Source: Chromohalobacter marismortui (GTDB lineage: Bacteria > Pseudomonadota > Gammaproteobacteria > Pseudomonadales > Halomonadaceae). From it: a DNA stretch of 64,000 nucleotides. The position numbers were made by a program, and so were the translations under genes. Position 1 is the first letter of the stretch; each line of letters starts with the position of its first letter. Of the stretch, positions 32,861 through 45,691 are shown piece after piece. A model generated the notes under the pieces. That model saw only the letters and a program-made list of their open reading frames with translations, did no database searches and was not told where the DNA came from. Location of the stretch: positions 434,001 to 498,000 of the forward strand of contig NZ_SOBR01000002.1 of the NCBI RefSeq assembly GCF_004364315.1, written 5' to 3'.

Positions 32861-34174
32861 TCAACCGAGGGGTTTGAGCAACACCTTGGATTGGCGCGCA
32901 TGGTTATAGGAGTCGCGCCGCAGGTGCGGTAACGCCTCGACCCCGTCGAGACGAAAGCCGCGCTCGAGAAACCAGTGCGTGGTGTGGGTAGTGAGTGCAA
33001 ACAAGGCGCTGTAGCCGCGCCGGCGGGATTCACGCTCGACCTCGGCCAATAGCAGATCGCCGCGCGCGCCACCGCGATAATCGCCATGCACGGCGACACA
33101 GGCCAGTTCCCCCATCTCCGCCTCGGGGTAGGCATGCATGGCACTGCAACCGATGATCATGCCGTCGCGCTCGATCACCCAGTAGTCCTCGATCTGATGC
33201 TCGAGCCGCTCCCGCGAGCGCGCCACCAGCATGCCGCGCTCCTCCAGCGGGCGCAGCAGTTCGAGCAAGCCGCCCACGTCTTCCAGGGTCGCACGGCGCA
33301 ACTGCTCGTAGCGGTGCTGGGTGATCATGGTCCCCACCCCATCGCGGGTGAACAGCTCGCCAAGCAGGGCGTCGCGATCGTGCCAGGTCAGCAGGTGCGT
33401 GCGTGCCACGCCATGGCGCGCCGCTTCGCACGCCGCGCCCAGGTGACGCGCCAGCTCGCTGCCCGGTGCGGCCTGACGCCGTAACGGCTCGGCCTCCAAG
33501 GGAGTGAGCTGGCGCTGCAACATGCCGCTGGCATCATGCAACCCCGCCGCGTCACCGAGCAGAATCAGCTTGTCGGCGCCCAACCCCATGGCCACGTGCT
33601 GGGCGACATCGGCGGCGTCGAGATCGAAGACTTCACCGGTACTCGAATAGCCCAACGGCGGCACCAGTACCAGCGTTTCCTTCGCCAGCAGTTCGGCGAT
33701 GGCCTTGCTGCGCACGCGACGCACCTCGCCGCTGCGATGGAAATCGATGCCATCGCGCACCCCCAACGGCTTGGCGGTCACCAGATTGCCGGAGACCACC
33801 GTCAGCTCGACGCCGTGCAGCGGCGTATTGGGGAGTCCCAGCGACAGGCGTGCTTCGATCTTGAGGCGCAGCTCGGCGGCGATGCGTTCGACATGGCGCA
33901 TGATCGCCTCGTCGGCCACCCAGCGCCCGTCGATCCGGCGCGGCTCGATCCCCGCTTCGCTCAACGCCTCACCGACCTGCGGACGAATGCCGAACACCAT
34001 CACCAGGCGCACGCCCAGGGTGTTCAACAACGCCAGGTCTTGAAGCAGCGGCTCCCATCGCTCGGATGCCAATGCCTCGCCTTCGATGAGCACCACGAAG
34101 GTACGCCCGCGATGCGCATTGATATACGGAGACGAATTGCGAAACCAATCGGCGAAGGGAAAACGAGTGTTCAA
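32861..34174 (-). CDS. argA: N-acetylglutamate synthase
   Basis: This 437-residue enzyme acetylates glutamate with acetyl-CoA, the first step of arginine synthesis. An amino-acid-kinase-like domain occupies residues 1-285 (FVVLIEGEALASERWEPLLQ, LVPPLGYSSTGEVFDLDAAD); it binds arginine for feedback control. A GNAT acetyltransferase domain follows (about 290-437, with AVHGDYRGGARGDLLL as the CoA-binding loop). Length matches the classical bifunctional-looking ArgA. It is a single gene. Its 3' flank contains the GlrR site and the candidate RNA promoter. No strong terminator was seen after it. Confidence 0.95.
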   Translation of the reverse strand: MNTRFPFADWFRNSSPYINAHRGRTFVVLIEGEALASERWEPLLQDLALLNTLGVRLVMVFGIRPQVGEALSEAGIEPRRIDGRWVADEAIMRHVERIAAELRLKIEARLSLGLPNTPLHGVELTVVSGNLVTAKPLGVRDGIDFHRSGEVRRVRSKAIAELLAKETLVLVPPLGYSSTGEVFDLDAADVAQHVAMGLGADKLILLGDAAGLHDASGMLQRQLTPLEAEPLRRQAAPGSELARHLGAACEAARHGVARTHLLTWHDRDALLGELFTRDGVGTMITQHRYEQLRRATLEDVGGLLELLRPLEERGMLVARSRERLEHQIEDYWVIERDGMIIGCSAMHAYPEAEMGELACVAVHGDYRGGARGDLLLAEVERESRRRGYSALFALTTHTTHWFLERGFRLDGVEALPHLRRDSYNHARQSKVLLKPLG

Positions 34175-34225
34175 GGCCCGCGCTCCAGCTGCAGGAAGAA
34201 AGAGACACTGACTATATCAGAGGCA

Positions 34226-34258
34226 CAAAAACGGCGGCACCTTTCGGGTGCCGCCGTT
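34226..34258 (-). terminator. Intrinsic terminator after the phosphate transporter gene
   Basis: On the minus strand CGGCGGCACC, a 5 nt loop and GGTGCCGCCG form a 10 bp GC stem followed by TTTTT-TGTGCC. It lies about 110 bp beyond the pit stop and just ahead of argA, so it separates the two units. Confidence 0.85.
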
Positions 34259-34330
34259 CGCTTCGGGCTTCGAGCGCCAGATTCGGGGCGCTGTAAAGAG
34301 CGGCTTCGGGCTTCGACAGCATTTTAGCCC

Positions 34331-34365
34331 GTGGCTCGTGGCTCGTGGCTCGTGGCTCGTGGCTC
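34331..34365. repeat. Five tandem copies of a 7 bp unit
   Basis: GTGGCTC is repeated five times without a mismatch immediately after the pit stop codon (minus-strand unit GAGCCAC). Exact short tandem repeats like this change copy number by slippage. It is in the 3' untranslated part of the transporter transcript. Confidence 0.95.
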
Positions 34366-34366
34366 G

Positions 34367-35644
34367 TCAGCCGAACATGCCCTTGAACATGAAGAAGAAC
34401 ATGATCGACAGCAACGCCCCGGCCGGTAGCGTAATCACCCAGGACAACACGATGGTGCCCAGCACGCGCAGATTGAGTGCGGTGATGCCGCGTGCCAGGC
34501 CGACCCCGAGTACCGCACCGACCAGCGTCTGCGTCGTGGAGACCGGCAAACCGGTCCCCGAGGCCAGGACGACGGTCGTCGCCGCCGCCAGGGTCGCCGC
34601 GAAACCGCGACTCGGCGTCAGCTCGGTAATTCCCGTGCCCACCGTGGCGATGACCCGGTGACCATAGGTGACCAGACCCACGACGATACCGCCGCCGCCG
34701 AGTACCAGTACCCACCACGGCAACGCGGCCGCACCGCTGACATCACCGCTCGACTCGACGACGCTGATGACCGCCGCCAGCGGCCCCACGGCGTTGGCGA
34801 CATCGTTGGAGCCGTGGGCGAAGGCCATGGCGCAGGCGGTGAACATCATCAGCACACCGAACACGCGTTCGACGCTATTGAAATCGAACGGCGAGTCACC
34901 GCGTTGACGCTTGGTACGATCGACGCGATTTTCCATCAGGATACCGATGACCATCACCACCAGACCGATGCCGATCGCAGTCAACAGGCTGTCGCCGAAG
35001 CTCATTTGCAGCCCGACATGCGAAAGCCCCTTGACCAGGGTGACCATCGCCACGATGAAGCCGACCAGGAAGATATACCCCGGCACGTAACGCTTGGCGG
35101 CGGCGAAGGGATCGTGGTTTTCGAAGATCAGCAACTGCACCGACTTGAACAGCGCGAAGGCGATGGAGCCTGCCAACAGCGGCGACACTACCCAGCTCGC
35201 CGCGATCTGGGCGACCTTGGGCCAGCCGACGGAGTCGACCCCCAGCCCGGCGACCGCGAACCCGACGATGGCGCCGACGATGGAGTGCGTGGTGGACACC
35301 GGCCAGCCGCGTATGGAGGCGATGAGTAGCCATAGTCCGGCAGCCAGCAACGAGGCCAGCATGCCGTAGACCAGCAACTGCGGGTCATCGGACAACAAGC
35401 TGGGGTCGATGATGCCCTTACGAATGGTGTCGGTGACCTGCCCCCCGGCCAGCCACGCGCCGAGGAACTCGAACACCACGGCGATGAGAATCGCCTGACG
35501 GATGGTAATGGCCTTGGACCCCACCGAGGTCCCCATGGCATTGGCCACGTCGTTGGCCCCTACCCCCCAGGCCATGAAGAAACCGAAAATGCAGGCGAGA
35601 ATGATGAAGACATCGCCGTATTGCGCAATGATGGACATAGGCAA
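34367..35644 (-). CDS. pit: PiT-family inorganic phosphate transporter
   Basis: This 425-residue membrane protein with about ten helices has the two PiT signature repeats, GVGANDVANAMGTSVGSKAI near residue 26 and AHGSNDVANAVGPLAAVI in the second half. It is a low-affinity cation/metal-phosphate symporter. The upstream DUF47 gene on the same strand is its usual partner. A hairpin (CGGCCCGC/GCGGGCCG, 35681-35700) overlaps the DUF47 stop region between the two genes. Confidence 0.93.
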   Translation of the reverse strand: MPMSIIAQYGDVFIILACIFGFFMAWGVGANDVANAMGTSVGSKAITIRQAILIAVVFEFLGAWLAGGQVTDTIRKGIIDPSLLSDDPQLLVYGMLASLLAAGLWLLIASIRGWPVSTTHSIVGAIVGFAVAGLGVDSVGWPKVAQIAASWVVSPLLAGSIAFALFKSVQLLIFENHDPFAAAKRYVPGYIFLVGFIVAMVTLVKGLSHVGLQMSFGDSLLTAIGIGLVVMVIGILMENRVDRTKRQRGDSPFDFNSVERVFGVLMMFTACAMAFAHGSNDVANAVGPLAAVISVVESSGDVSGAAALPWWVLVLGGGGIVVGLVTYGHRVIATVGTGITELTPSRGFAATLAAATTVVLASGTGLPVSTTQTLVGAVLGVGLARGITALNLRVLGTIVLSWVITLPAGALLSIMFFFMFKGMFG

Positions 35645-35679
35645 GTTCTATCTGGCTGGCGTGAGACGGAAAATCACAC

Positions 35680-35701
35680 GGCCCGCATTCAGCGGGCCGT
35701 G
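35680..35701 (-). other. Hairpin at the DUF47 stop codon
   Basis: CGGCCCGC, loop ATTCA and GCGGGCCG form an 8 bp stem spanning the end of the DUF47 gene and the start of the 44 bp gap before pit. There is no T-run on the minus strand, so it is more likely an RNA-processing or stability element than a terminator. Confidence 0.4.
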
Positions 35702-36369
35702 AGAATCTGGAGACGACTGCCGACGCGCTCGGCGCGGTCGGACAGCTCACCGATCCATTCGATGATCTTGTAAAGGAACATCACATCGACCGGTGGCAAC
35801 TCGGCTTCCAATTGGAAGAGCTGGCGGCGAATCTGTACCTGTTGATCGTCGGCCTGGTGCTCGAGATCGTGCAGGTCACGGATGAAGTTCTGCATGACAT
35901 CCGAGACGTTGCGACCGAAGCCGGAATCGAGCAGCTCCTGAAGTTCTTCGAGCGCCTTGCGTGCCTGACCGACGGTGGCAATGGCGGTGTCGAGATAGGC
36001 GCGCATCGCCGGTGCCAGCGCGTCCGGCACTTGCATTTGGCGACCCAGCATGATGCCGGTGATATCGCGTGCCTTGTTGGCGATCTTGTCCTGTACGCTG
36101 ATCAACTCCAGCAGATCCGAGCGCGAGACCGGCAGGAACATGCTGTTGGGAAGATTGAGGCGCAACTCGGTCTTGAGGGTATCGGCCTCGTGCTCGAGCG
36201 CGGTAATCGCTTCGCGATGCGCGGCGGCGGCGTCCCAGTCGCCCGCCTGCGTGGCATCGAAAAACGGCAGGAGTCGCTCGGCGCATTCGCTTGTCTTGAC
36301 GATATGCGCCAGCAAGGGCTCGAACGGCGAACGCCCGAACAACGCCGAAAACGGATTGGAAGTCACCAT
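35689..36369 (-). CDS. DUF47 (PhoU-like) phosphate transport regulator
   Basis: This 226-residue, nearly all-helical protein of the TIGR00153/DUF47 family (PhoU-like) has the typical start FSALFGRSPFEPLLAHIVKT and the central LNLPNSMFLPVSRSDLLELI. Family members sit beside Pit transporters and are thought to modulate phosphate uptake, possibly via metal-bound helices. It is first in a two-gene unit with pit and is divergent from the CYTH gene. Confidence 0.88.
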   Translation of the reverse strand: MVTSNPFSALFGRSPFEPLLAHIVKTSECAERLLPFFDATQAGDWDAAAAHREAITALEHEADTLKTELRLNLPNSMFLPVSRSDLLELISVQDKIANKARDITGIMLGRQMQVPDALAPAMRAYLDTAIATVGQARKALEELQELLDSGFGRNVSDVMQNFIRDLHDLEHQADDQQVQIRRQLFQLEAELPPVDVMFLYKIIEWIGELSDRAERVGSRLQILTAR

Positions 36370-36473
36370 AATGTCATATTCGATGCGTTGGAAATGGCGG
36401 CGTCAGTATAGTGACTGCACCCCTTCGCGTCATCGAAAATTCATCATCTTGTCATCAACGCAATAGGTCCGGC

Positions 36474-37322
36474 ATGGCTCAAGAAATCGAACTCAAGCTC
36501 GCCCTCGGCGCCAGCGGCCCACATGCGCTGCGTCAGCATCCGCGACTCGCGGGCCACGACATGCAGCGCGCGTGGCTGGCCAACACGTATTACGACACGC
36601 CCGAACGCGCCCTGGAGCGCGCACGCATCGCATTGCGTATTCGCCACACGCCCGACGGTTATCTGCAAACCCTCAAGACAGCGGGCAGCGGCCAGGGCGG
36701 ACTCCATGCCCGCGGCGAATGGGAATGGCCGATCGATGGCGACGAACTGGACGTCGCCGGCATCCGTCAGCATGCGCCGGACACCATCGACGACGCGGCT
36801 CTCGCCCGTCTCGTCCCACGCTTCACCACCGACTTCACCCGCGAGCGCTGGGACATCGTCGAGGCGGATGCCACCATCGAGGTCGCGCTGGATATCGGCA
36901 CCATCCACGCCGGTGGCCGGCAAGTGCCGATCCGCGAACTCGAGCTCGAGCTCAAGACAGGCAGCGCCGATGCCCTGTGGCAATTGGCCGCCTCCCTCGC
37001 CGACGGCGTGGCGCTGCGTCCCGCCAACGCCAGCAAGGCCCAGCGCGGCGCCGCCCTGCAAGATGGCTGGACGCTTCCCGACCACGCCGCAGATGCCCAG
37101 AGCCACTGGAACGCGGCGCTCGAAGCGCTGGATGCCTGGCAGGACACGGGGCATGCAGACTACCGTCATCGCGCGGGCAGCCATCTGGAAGCACTTGGCG
37201 GTAACGCCGCTCGACGCCTGGCGACCACCTTGCGCCACGCCGACGACGCGCGGCCCGATACCTGGCTCACGCCCGAGATGAGCCGCGACTGGCTCGCCGC
37301 CTGGCACCACGCCACCACCTGA
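36474..37322 (+). CDS. CYTH-domain inorganic triphosphatase, YgiF-like without a full CHAD domain
   Basis: This 282-residue protein begins with the diagnostic EIELKL motif (residues 4-9) and continues with the tunnel-fold residues TYYDTP, ALRIRH, LQTLKTAG, ELELELKTG typical of CYTH phosphatases. E. coli YgiF is about 430 residues, with a C-terminal CHAD domain. Here only about 80 helical residues follow the CYTH fold, so CHAD is missing or reduced. It likely hydrolyses tripolyphosphate or a related compound. Starts at ATG 36474 with AGG 6 nt upstream. The position opposite the phosphate transport genes may be meaningful. Confidence 0.85.
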   Translation: MAQEIELKLALGASGPHALRQHPRLAGHDMQRAWLANTYYDTPERALERARIALRIRHTPDGYLQTLKTAGSGQGGLHARGEWEWPIDGDELDVAGIRQHAPDTIDDAALARLVPRFTTDFTRERWDIVEADATIEVALDIGTIHAGGRQVPIRELELELKTGSADALWQLAASLADGVALRPANASKAQRGAALQDGWTLPDHAADAQSHWNAALEALDAWQDTGHADYRHRAGSHLEALGGNAARRLATTLRHADDARPDTWLTPEMSRDWLAAWHHATT

Positions 37323-37347
37323 CCGATGCGCCACAGGAGATCGATCG

Positions 37348-38238
37348 TTGACGCTGCCTTTCGAACCCGCCGATACAGGTCTGCGCAAGACACTGTTCCA
37401 CATCATCTTCGAGTCCGACACGCGGGCCGCGAAGATCTTCGACATCCTCCTCATCACGTTGATTCTACTCAGCGTGGCAGTGGTGTTCGTGGACAGCGTG
37501 CCGAGCCTTCACGCCCGCTTCGGCGGGGTGTTCTACCTGCTCGAATGGGGCTTCACGCTGCTCTTCACATTGGAGCTGGCGGTACGGCTTTACTGCCTGG
37601 AGCGCCCGCTGCGCTACTTGAAGAGCTTCTATGGCATCGTCGATTTGCTCTCCATCCTGCCCACCTGGCTCAGCCTGCTGATACCCGGCGCTCAGACGCT
37701 TCTCGTCGTGCGCGTGCTACGCGCGTTACGTGTCTTTCGCGTGTTGCGGCTGATGGAGTTCGTCGGCGAAGGCCGCATGCTGACGCAGGCGCTGGCGCGC
37801 AGCTATCGCAAGGTCATGCTGTTTCTATTCACGGTGCTGCTGATCATTACCATCTTCGGCGCGCTGATCTACGTGATCGAGCCACCGGAGGCCGGCTTCA
37901 CCAGCATGCCGCGTGCGATGTACTGGGCCATCGTCACGCTGACCACGGTGGGGTATGGCGACATCACTCCCATCACCCCGCTGGGCCAATTCATCTCGGC
38001 GTGCATGATGATCCTGGGGTACTCGATCATCGCCGTGCCCACCGGGGTCTTCTCGGCGGAGGTGATCCGCTCGATCCACGCAGAACGTTACTCCGAAGAA
38101 GCCTGCCCCGGCTGCGGGCACGAAGGGCATGAACGCGACGCCAAGTACTGCCGCAAATGCGGCACCTGGCTCGACGAGGAAACCCGCGATCCGCGCCTGA
38201 AAGATGACACGGACGGCGCCTCACAGGAGGGGCACTGA
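37348..38238 (+). CDS. Voltage-gated-type potassium channel with C-terminal zinc ribbon
   Basis: This 296-residue six-helix ion channel has an S4-like sensor RVLRALRVFRVLRL, a K+ selectivity filter TTVGYGD and a pore helix before it (AMYWAIVTL). After S6 there is a short cytoplasmic tail with a zinc ribbon, CPGCGHEGHERDAKYCRKCG, which is unusual for Kv-type bacterial channels. It starts at TTG 37348 with AGGAG 8 nt ahead. The gene follows the CYTH gene by 25 bp, so co-transcription is likely. Confidence 0.88.
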   Translation: MTLPFEPADTGLRKTLFHIIFESDTRAAKIFDILLITLILLSVAVVFVDSVPSLHARFGGVFYLLEWGFTLLFTLELAVRLYCLERPLRYLKSFYGIVDLLSILPTWLSLLIPGAQTLLVVRVLRALRVFRVLRLMEFVGEGRMLTQALARSYRKVMLFLFTVLLIITIFGALIYVIEPPEAGFTSMPRAMYWAIVTLTTVGYGDITPITPLGQFISACMMILGYSIIAVPTGVFSAEVIRSIHAERYSEEACPGCGHEGHERDAKYCRKCGTWLDEETRDPRLKDDTDGASQEGH

Positions 38239-38394
38239 CCGCATGGTCGTTGACGCTTTGTGAGAGACCCCCGCCGGTGACAAGTCGGCGCGAGGAGCGT
38301 TCGTCATGAATGACGACTGCAGCGCTCGAGGCAGGGGCATGGCGCGCTCGAGCAGGCTTGTCACCGCGTCTTGCTACTCTTTCATCCTTCGTAC

Positions 38395-39015
38395 TTACTG
38401 AAACGGTGCCACATCTCCGCGTCCCTCGCGGACGACGGTCGGCGGCATCTCGCGGAGATCGACCACCGTGGTCGGGTCCAGGTGGCAGGCCCCGCCGTCG
38501 ATGACGGCCTCGAGATGCGCGCCAAAACGCTCACGAATGGCCTCGGGGTCGGTCATCGGCAGGTCGTCGTCGACGGGAATCAGCGTCACGCTCATCAACG
38601 GCTCGCCCAGTGCCGCGAGCAACGCATGGCTGATGCGATGGTCCGGCACGCGTACCCCGATGGAACGCCGCTTGGGGTGCAACAGCAGACGTGGCACCTC
38701 GTTGCTGGCATTGAGAATGAAGGTATACGGCCCCGGCGTATGCGCCTTGAGCAGGCGGAACACGTCGTTATCGACCTTGGCGTAAGTACCGATCTCGGAC
38801 AGGTCGGAACACACCAGCGTGAAATTGTGCTTGTCATCCAGCGAGCGTAGCCACTTGATCTTCTCGATGGCTTTTTTCTCACCCAGGCAGCAACCGAGCG
38901 CATAGCCGGAATCGGTGGGATAGGCGATCACGCCACCACCGCGCAACAACGAGATCGTCTGATCGATGAGACGTTTCTGCGGGTTGTCGGGATGAATCTG
39001 AAAGAACTGGGTCAT
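38395..39015 (-). CDS. yciO: YciO-family L-threonylcarbamoyladenylate synthase-like protein
   Basis: This 206-residue YrdC-fold protein starts FFQIHPDNPQKRLIDQTISL and has GGGVIAYPTDSGYALGCCLG, KHNFTLVCSDLSEIGTYAKV and PGPYTFIL, all typical of YciO. YrdC/Sua5 relatives make threonylcarbamoyl-AMP for the tRNA t6A modification; YciO has lower activity and an unsettled role. I chose ATG 39015, with AAGGAGG 7 nt upstream, rather than the longer frame to 39159. It follows the rnm gene on the same strand, as in enterobacteria. Confidence 0.92.
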   Translation of the reverse strand: MTQFFQIHPDNPQKRLIDQTISLLRGGGVIAYPTDSGYALGCCLGEKKAIEKIKWLRSLDDKHNFTLVCSDLSEIGTYAKVDNDVFRLLKAHTPGPYTFILNASNEVPRLLLHPKRRSIGVRVPDHRISHALLAALGEPLMSVTLIPVDDDLPMTDPEAIRERFGAHLEAVIDGGACHLDPTTVVDLREMPPTVVREGRGDVAPFQ

Positions 39016-39178
39016 GCCTGCCTCCTTGGGCCGGAAGAACAAACCGGAAGAACCGAGGACCGAACGTGCTGTGTAGCGAGGGCACTGGGCCGCACGACGT
39101 GCCTCGTCCCCAGCATAGGGCCTGTTGCCGTTTCGACGCGAACCGCGTTGCTGCGCCAAATGGCGCCAGGCCCTGGCC

Positions 39179-40078
39179 TTACGCGGCGAATCTCGCCAGC
39201 TTGGGGTGACGCCATACCGGCGTCACCGAGCAACGCGGTGGCGCACTCATCACGCCCGGCGCCAACGGCCCGCCCGGATAGTGAAAATCGCTGCCTTGCG
39301 ATCCCATGAGATCGCGCGCTTCGAGTTGGCGGGCCAGGTCGCGCCCCACGTCGGCGTTCTGATGCCCGCTGATCAATTCGGCGGCTTCCCCGCCGGCTTC
39401 GCGGAAGCTGTCCAGCAGCTGGCTGCGCTTGCGATGCGTAAGGCGATAGCGCAGCGGATGCGCGAGTACCGCAATGCCCTGACTGTCGCGAATCCATTCG
39501 ACGACTTCGCTGAGATACGGCCAATGGGTCTTCACGTCACCGGGCTTGCCGGCGCCCAGATACTTCTTGAAGGCCGTCGGCATGTCCGGCACCACGCCCG
39601 CGGCCACCAAGGCCTTGGCGAAATCCGGCCGCCCCAGAGGGCGCTCGCTGCCGGCCTGCTCGCGGGCCCGCGCCAGAGCGTCGTCGAGACCGATCTTTTC
39701 CAGGCGTCGGGCGATTTCCTGGGCTCGCGACACACGGGCCTGGGCCTGCGTCTCGAGCCCAGGTATCAGGGCGCCACTGGCCCCCTCGGGCAACAACGCC
39801 ACCACGTGAATGCCGATACCCCGCCACAAGGTGGATAACTCGCTGCCCGCCAGGCAACGCATGCCCAGGCTTTGCGCATGGCGCTGGGCCTCGGCGACAC
39901 CGGCCACGGTGTCATGATCGGTCAGGGAGAAACGCGTGACGCCCTTGGCGTGACAGGCGTCGGTCAACGCTTGCGGCGATAGCGCGCCATCGGAGGCGGT
40001 CGAATGCATGTGCAGGTCGAGGCCGAGATCGGCATCGAAGGTATCGGGCAGGGGCGGTAAGGGTTGGCTCATGGGCAT
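39179..40078 (-). CDS. rnm: PHP-domain RNase AM (YciV-like) phosphoesterase
   Basis: This 299-residue PHP phosphoesterase has metal-binding motifs DLHMHSTASDGALSP near the N-terminus, TDHDTV, GSELST and, near the C-terminus, GSDFHYPG. E. coli YciV/RNase AM is a 5'-3' exonuclease that trims 5' ends of small rRNA and pAp-like substrates. ATG at 40078 or 40072 gives the family start. The longest frame uses a GTG at 40156. It is divergent from yciB, and yciO lies downstream on the same strand. Confidence 0.85.
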   Translation of the reverse strand: MPMSQPLPPLPDTFDADLGLDLHMHSTASDGALSPQALTDACHAKGVTRFSLTDHDTVAGVAEAQRHAQSLGMRCLAGSELSTLWRGIGIHVVALLPEGASGALIPGLETQAQARVSRAQEIARRLEKIGLDDALARAREQAGSERPLGRPDFAKALVAAGVVPDMPTAFKKYLGAGKPGDVKTHWPYLSEVVEWIRDSQGIAVLAHPLRYRLTHRKRSQLLDSFREAGGEAAELISGHQNADVGRDLARQLEARDLMGSQGSDFHYPGGPLAPGVMSAPPRCSVTPVWRHPKLARFAA

Positions 40079-40182
40079 GACGCGGTGCGGCGTCTTTGTC
40101 AGAATAGGCTCGCCATAGTGCTCGCTTGCGTTGCGCTGGGTCAATTCCCGTGCCACGCCGGCACCTCACAGGATGCTCGCCG

Positions 40183-40752
40183 ATGAAAATGTTCTTGGAT
40201 TTTCTGCCCATCGTATTGTTTTTCGCGGTGTATCACTTCAGCGGCGATATTCTACTCGCTACCTTGGTGCTGATTCCCGCCACGCTACTGCAGGTCGCCT
40301 TCATGTGGTGGCGCTATCGCCGTGTGGAAAAGATGCAACTGGTGACCCTGGTACTGGTCGTCGTCATGGGCGGGGCGACCGTGCTGTTTCACAACCCGGC
40401 ATTCATCCAGTGGAAGCCGACCGTGGTCAACTGGCTATTCGCCCTCGCCTTCCTGCTCGCGCCGCTGTTCGGTGGCAAGACGCTCGTGGAGCGCATGATA
40501 GGCAAGGCCATCACGCTCCCCGCCGCCACCTGGCGCCGCCTCAACCTCGCCTGGGCGCTCTTCTTCATGGCGCTGGGCGCGCTCAATGTGTATGTCTTCA
40601 AGACCTACGACGAGGCCACCTGGGTCAACTTCAAGCTGTTCGGCATGCTGGGGCTGACCCTGCTGTTCGTGCTCGGCCAGGGCATTTATCTGGCCCGTCA
40701 CATGCCCCGCGATACGCTTTCGCAAAACGACCAACAGAAGGATGACGTCTGA
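40183..40752 (+). CDS. yciB: YciB/IspZ inner-membrane septation protein
   Basis: This 189-residue protein with five or more hydrophobic segments starts [20 protein letters not shown] and contains [14 protein letters not shown] and [15 protein letters not shown], the hallmarks of YciB (intracellular septation protein A). It acts at the inner membrane in envelope integrity and division. ATG 40183 is preceded by AGGA. Its stop overlaps the yciI start (TGATG), so the two are coupled. Confidence 0.93.
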   Translation: MKMFLDFLPIVLFFAVYHFSGDILLATLVLIPATLLQVAFMWWRYRRVEKMQLVTLVLVVVMGGATVLFHNPAFIQWKPTVVNWLFALAFLLAPLFGGKTLVERMIGKAITLPAATWRRLNLAWALFFMALGALNVYVFKTYDEATWVNFKLFGMLGLTLLFVLGQGIYLARHMPRDTLSQNDQQKDDV

Positions 40753-41051
40753 TGCTTTACTCGATCGTGAGCGACGATGTGCAAGACAGCCTCGAACGCC
40801 GCAAGGCGGCGCGCCCGGACCACCTGGCGCGTCTCGAGAAACTCCGCGACGAAGGGCGCCTGGTCCTCGCCGGGCCCAGCCCCGCCGTGGATGCCGAGGA
40901 CCCGGGCGAAGCCGGCTTCACCGGCAGCGTGGTGATCGCCGAGTTCGACAGCCTGCAGGAAGCCCAGGCGTGGGCCGACGCCGATCCCTTCGTGATCGCC
41001 GGCGTCTACGCCAAGGTCACCGTCAAGCCGTTCAAGAAGGTCTTGCCGTAA
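40752..41051 (+). CDS. yciI: YciI-family protein
   Basis: This 99-residue ferredoxin-like protein of the YciI family begins [20 protein letters not shown] and ends in [20 protein letters not shown]. The conserved His-Asp pair region (RPDHLARL, then DADPF) resembles a dehydrochlorinase-like active site. The biological role is unknown. It overlaps yciB by 1 nt. Confidence 0.93.
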   Translation: MLYSIVSDDVQDSLERRKAARPDHLARLEKLRDEGRLVLAGPSPAVDAEDPGEAGFTGSVVIAEFDSLQEAQAWADADPFVIAGVYAKVTVKPFKKVLP

Positions 41052-41058
41052 CGCACGC

Positions 41059-41106
41059 TTATCCACACCTGGGCGCCACGCTTTTGTGCACACCAGGTGT
41101 GGATAA
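41059..41106. promoter_or_regulatory. Perfect inverted pair of consensus DnaA boxes
   Basis: TTATCCACACCTGG (41059-41072) and its exact reverse complement (41093-41106) are separated by 20 bp. Each arm contains the strict DnaA box TTATCCACA. The pair lies in the 157 bp gap before mnmC. It could be a DnaA-titration or DnaA-regulatory site, or a stem ending the yciBI transcript; no T-run follows. Confidence 0.6.
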
Positions 41107-41208
41107 AACTGTGAAGAGGCGGCGGACGGCTTTCCAGATCGCCGTTATCACGCCGCCTTGCCGATTTCGATCAATTTTTGACCAGACTTTGACCTGGTAG
41201 CGAGTGCC

Positions 41209-45616
<4,408 letters not shown>

Positions 45617-45632
45617 CCAGTCCCTGCCACGC

Positions 45633-45660
45633 AAAAAGGGCGCCACACAATGGCGCCCTT
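45633..45660 (-). terminator. Terminator shared by convergent yheU and 2-HCT transporter genes
   Basis: AAGGGCGCCA, a 5 nt loop and TGGCGCCCTT form a 10 bp stem. The minus strand has TTTTT after the stem, so it is best for the transporter gene. On the plus strand TTGGG follows, giving partial action for ligA-yheU. Confidence 0.8.
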
Positions 45661-45691
45661 GGGCATCGCGGTGCACGTGGCGAGCCGCGTG

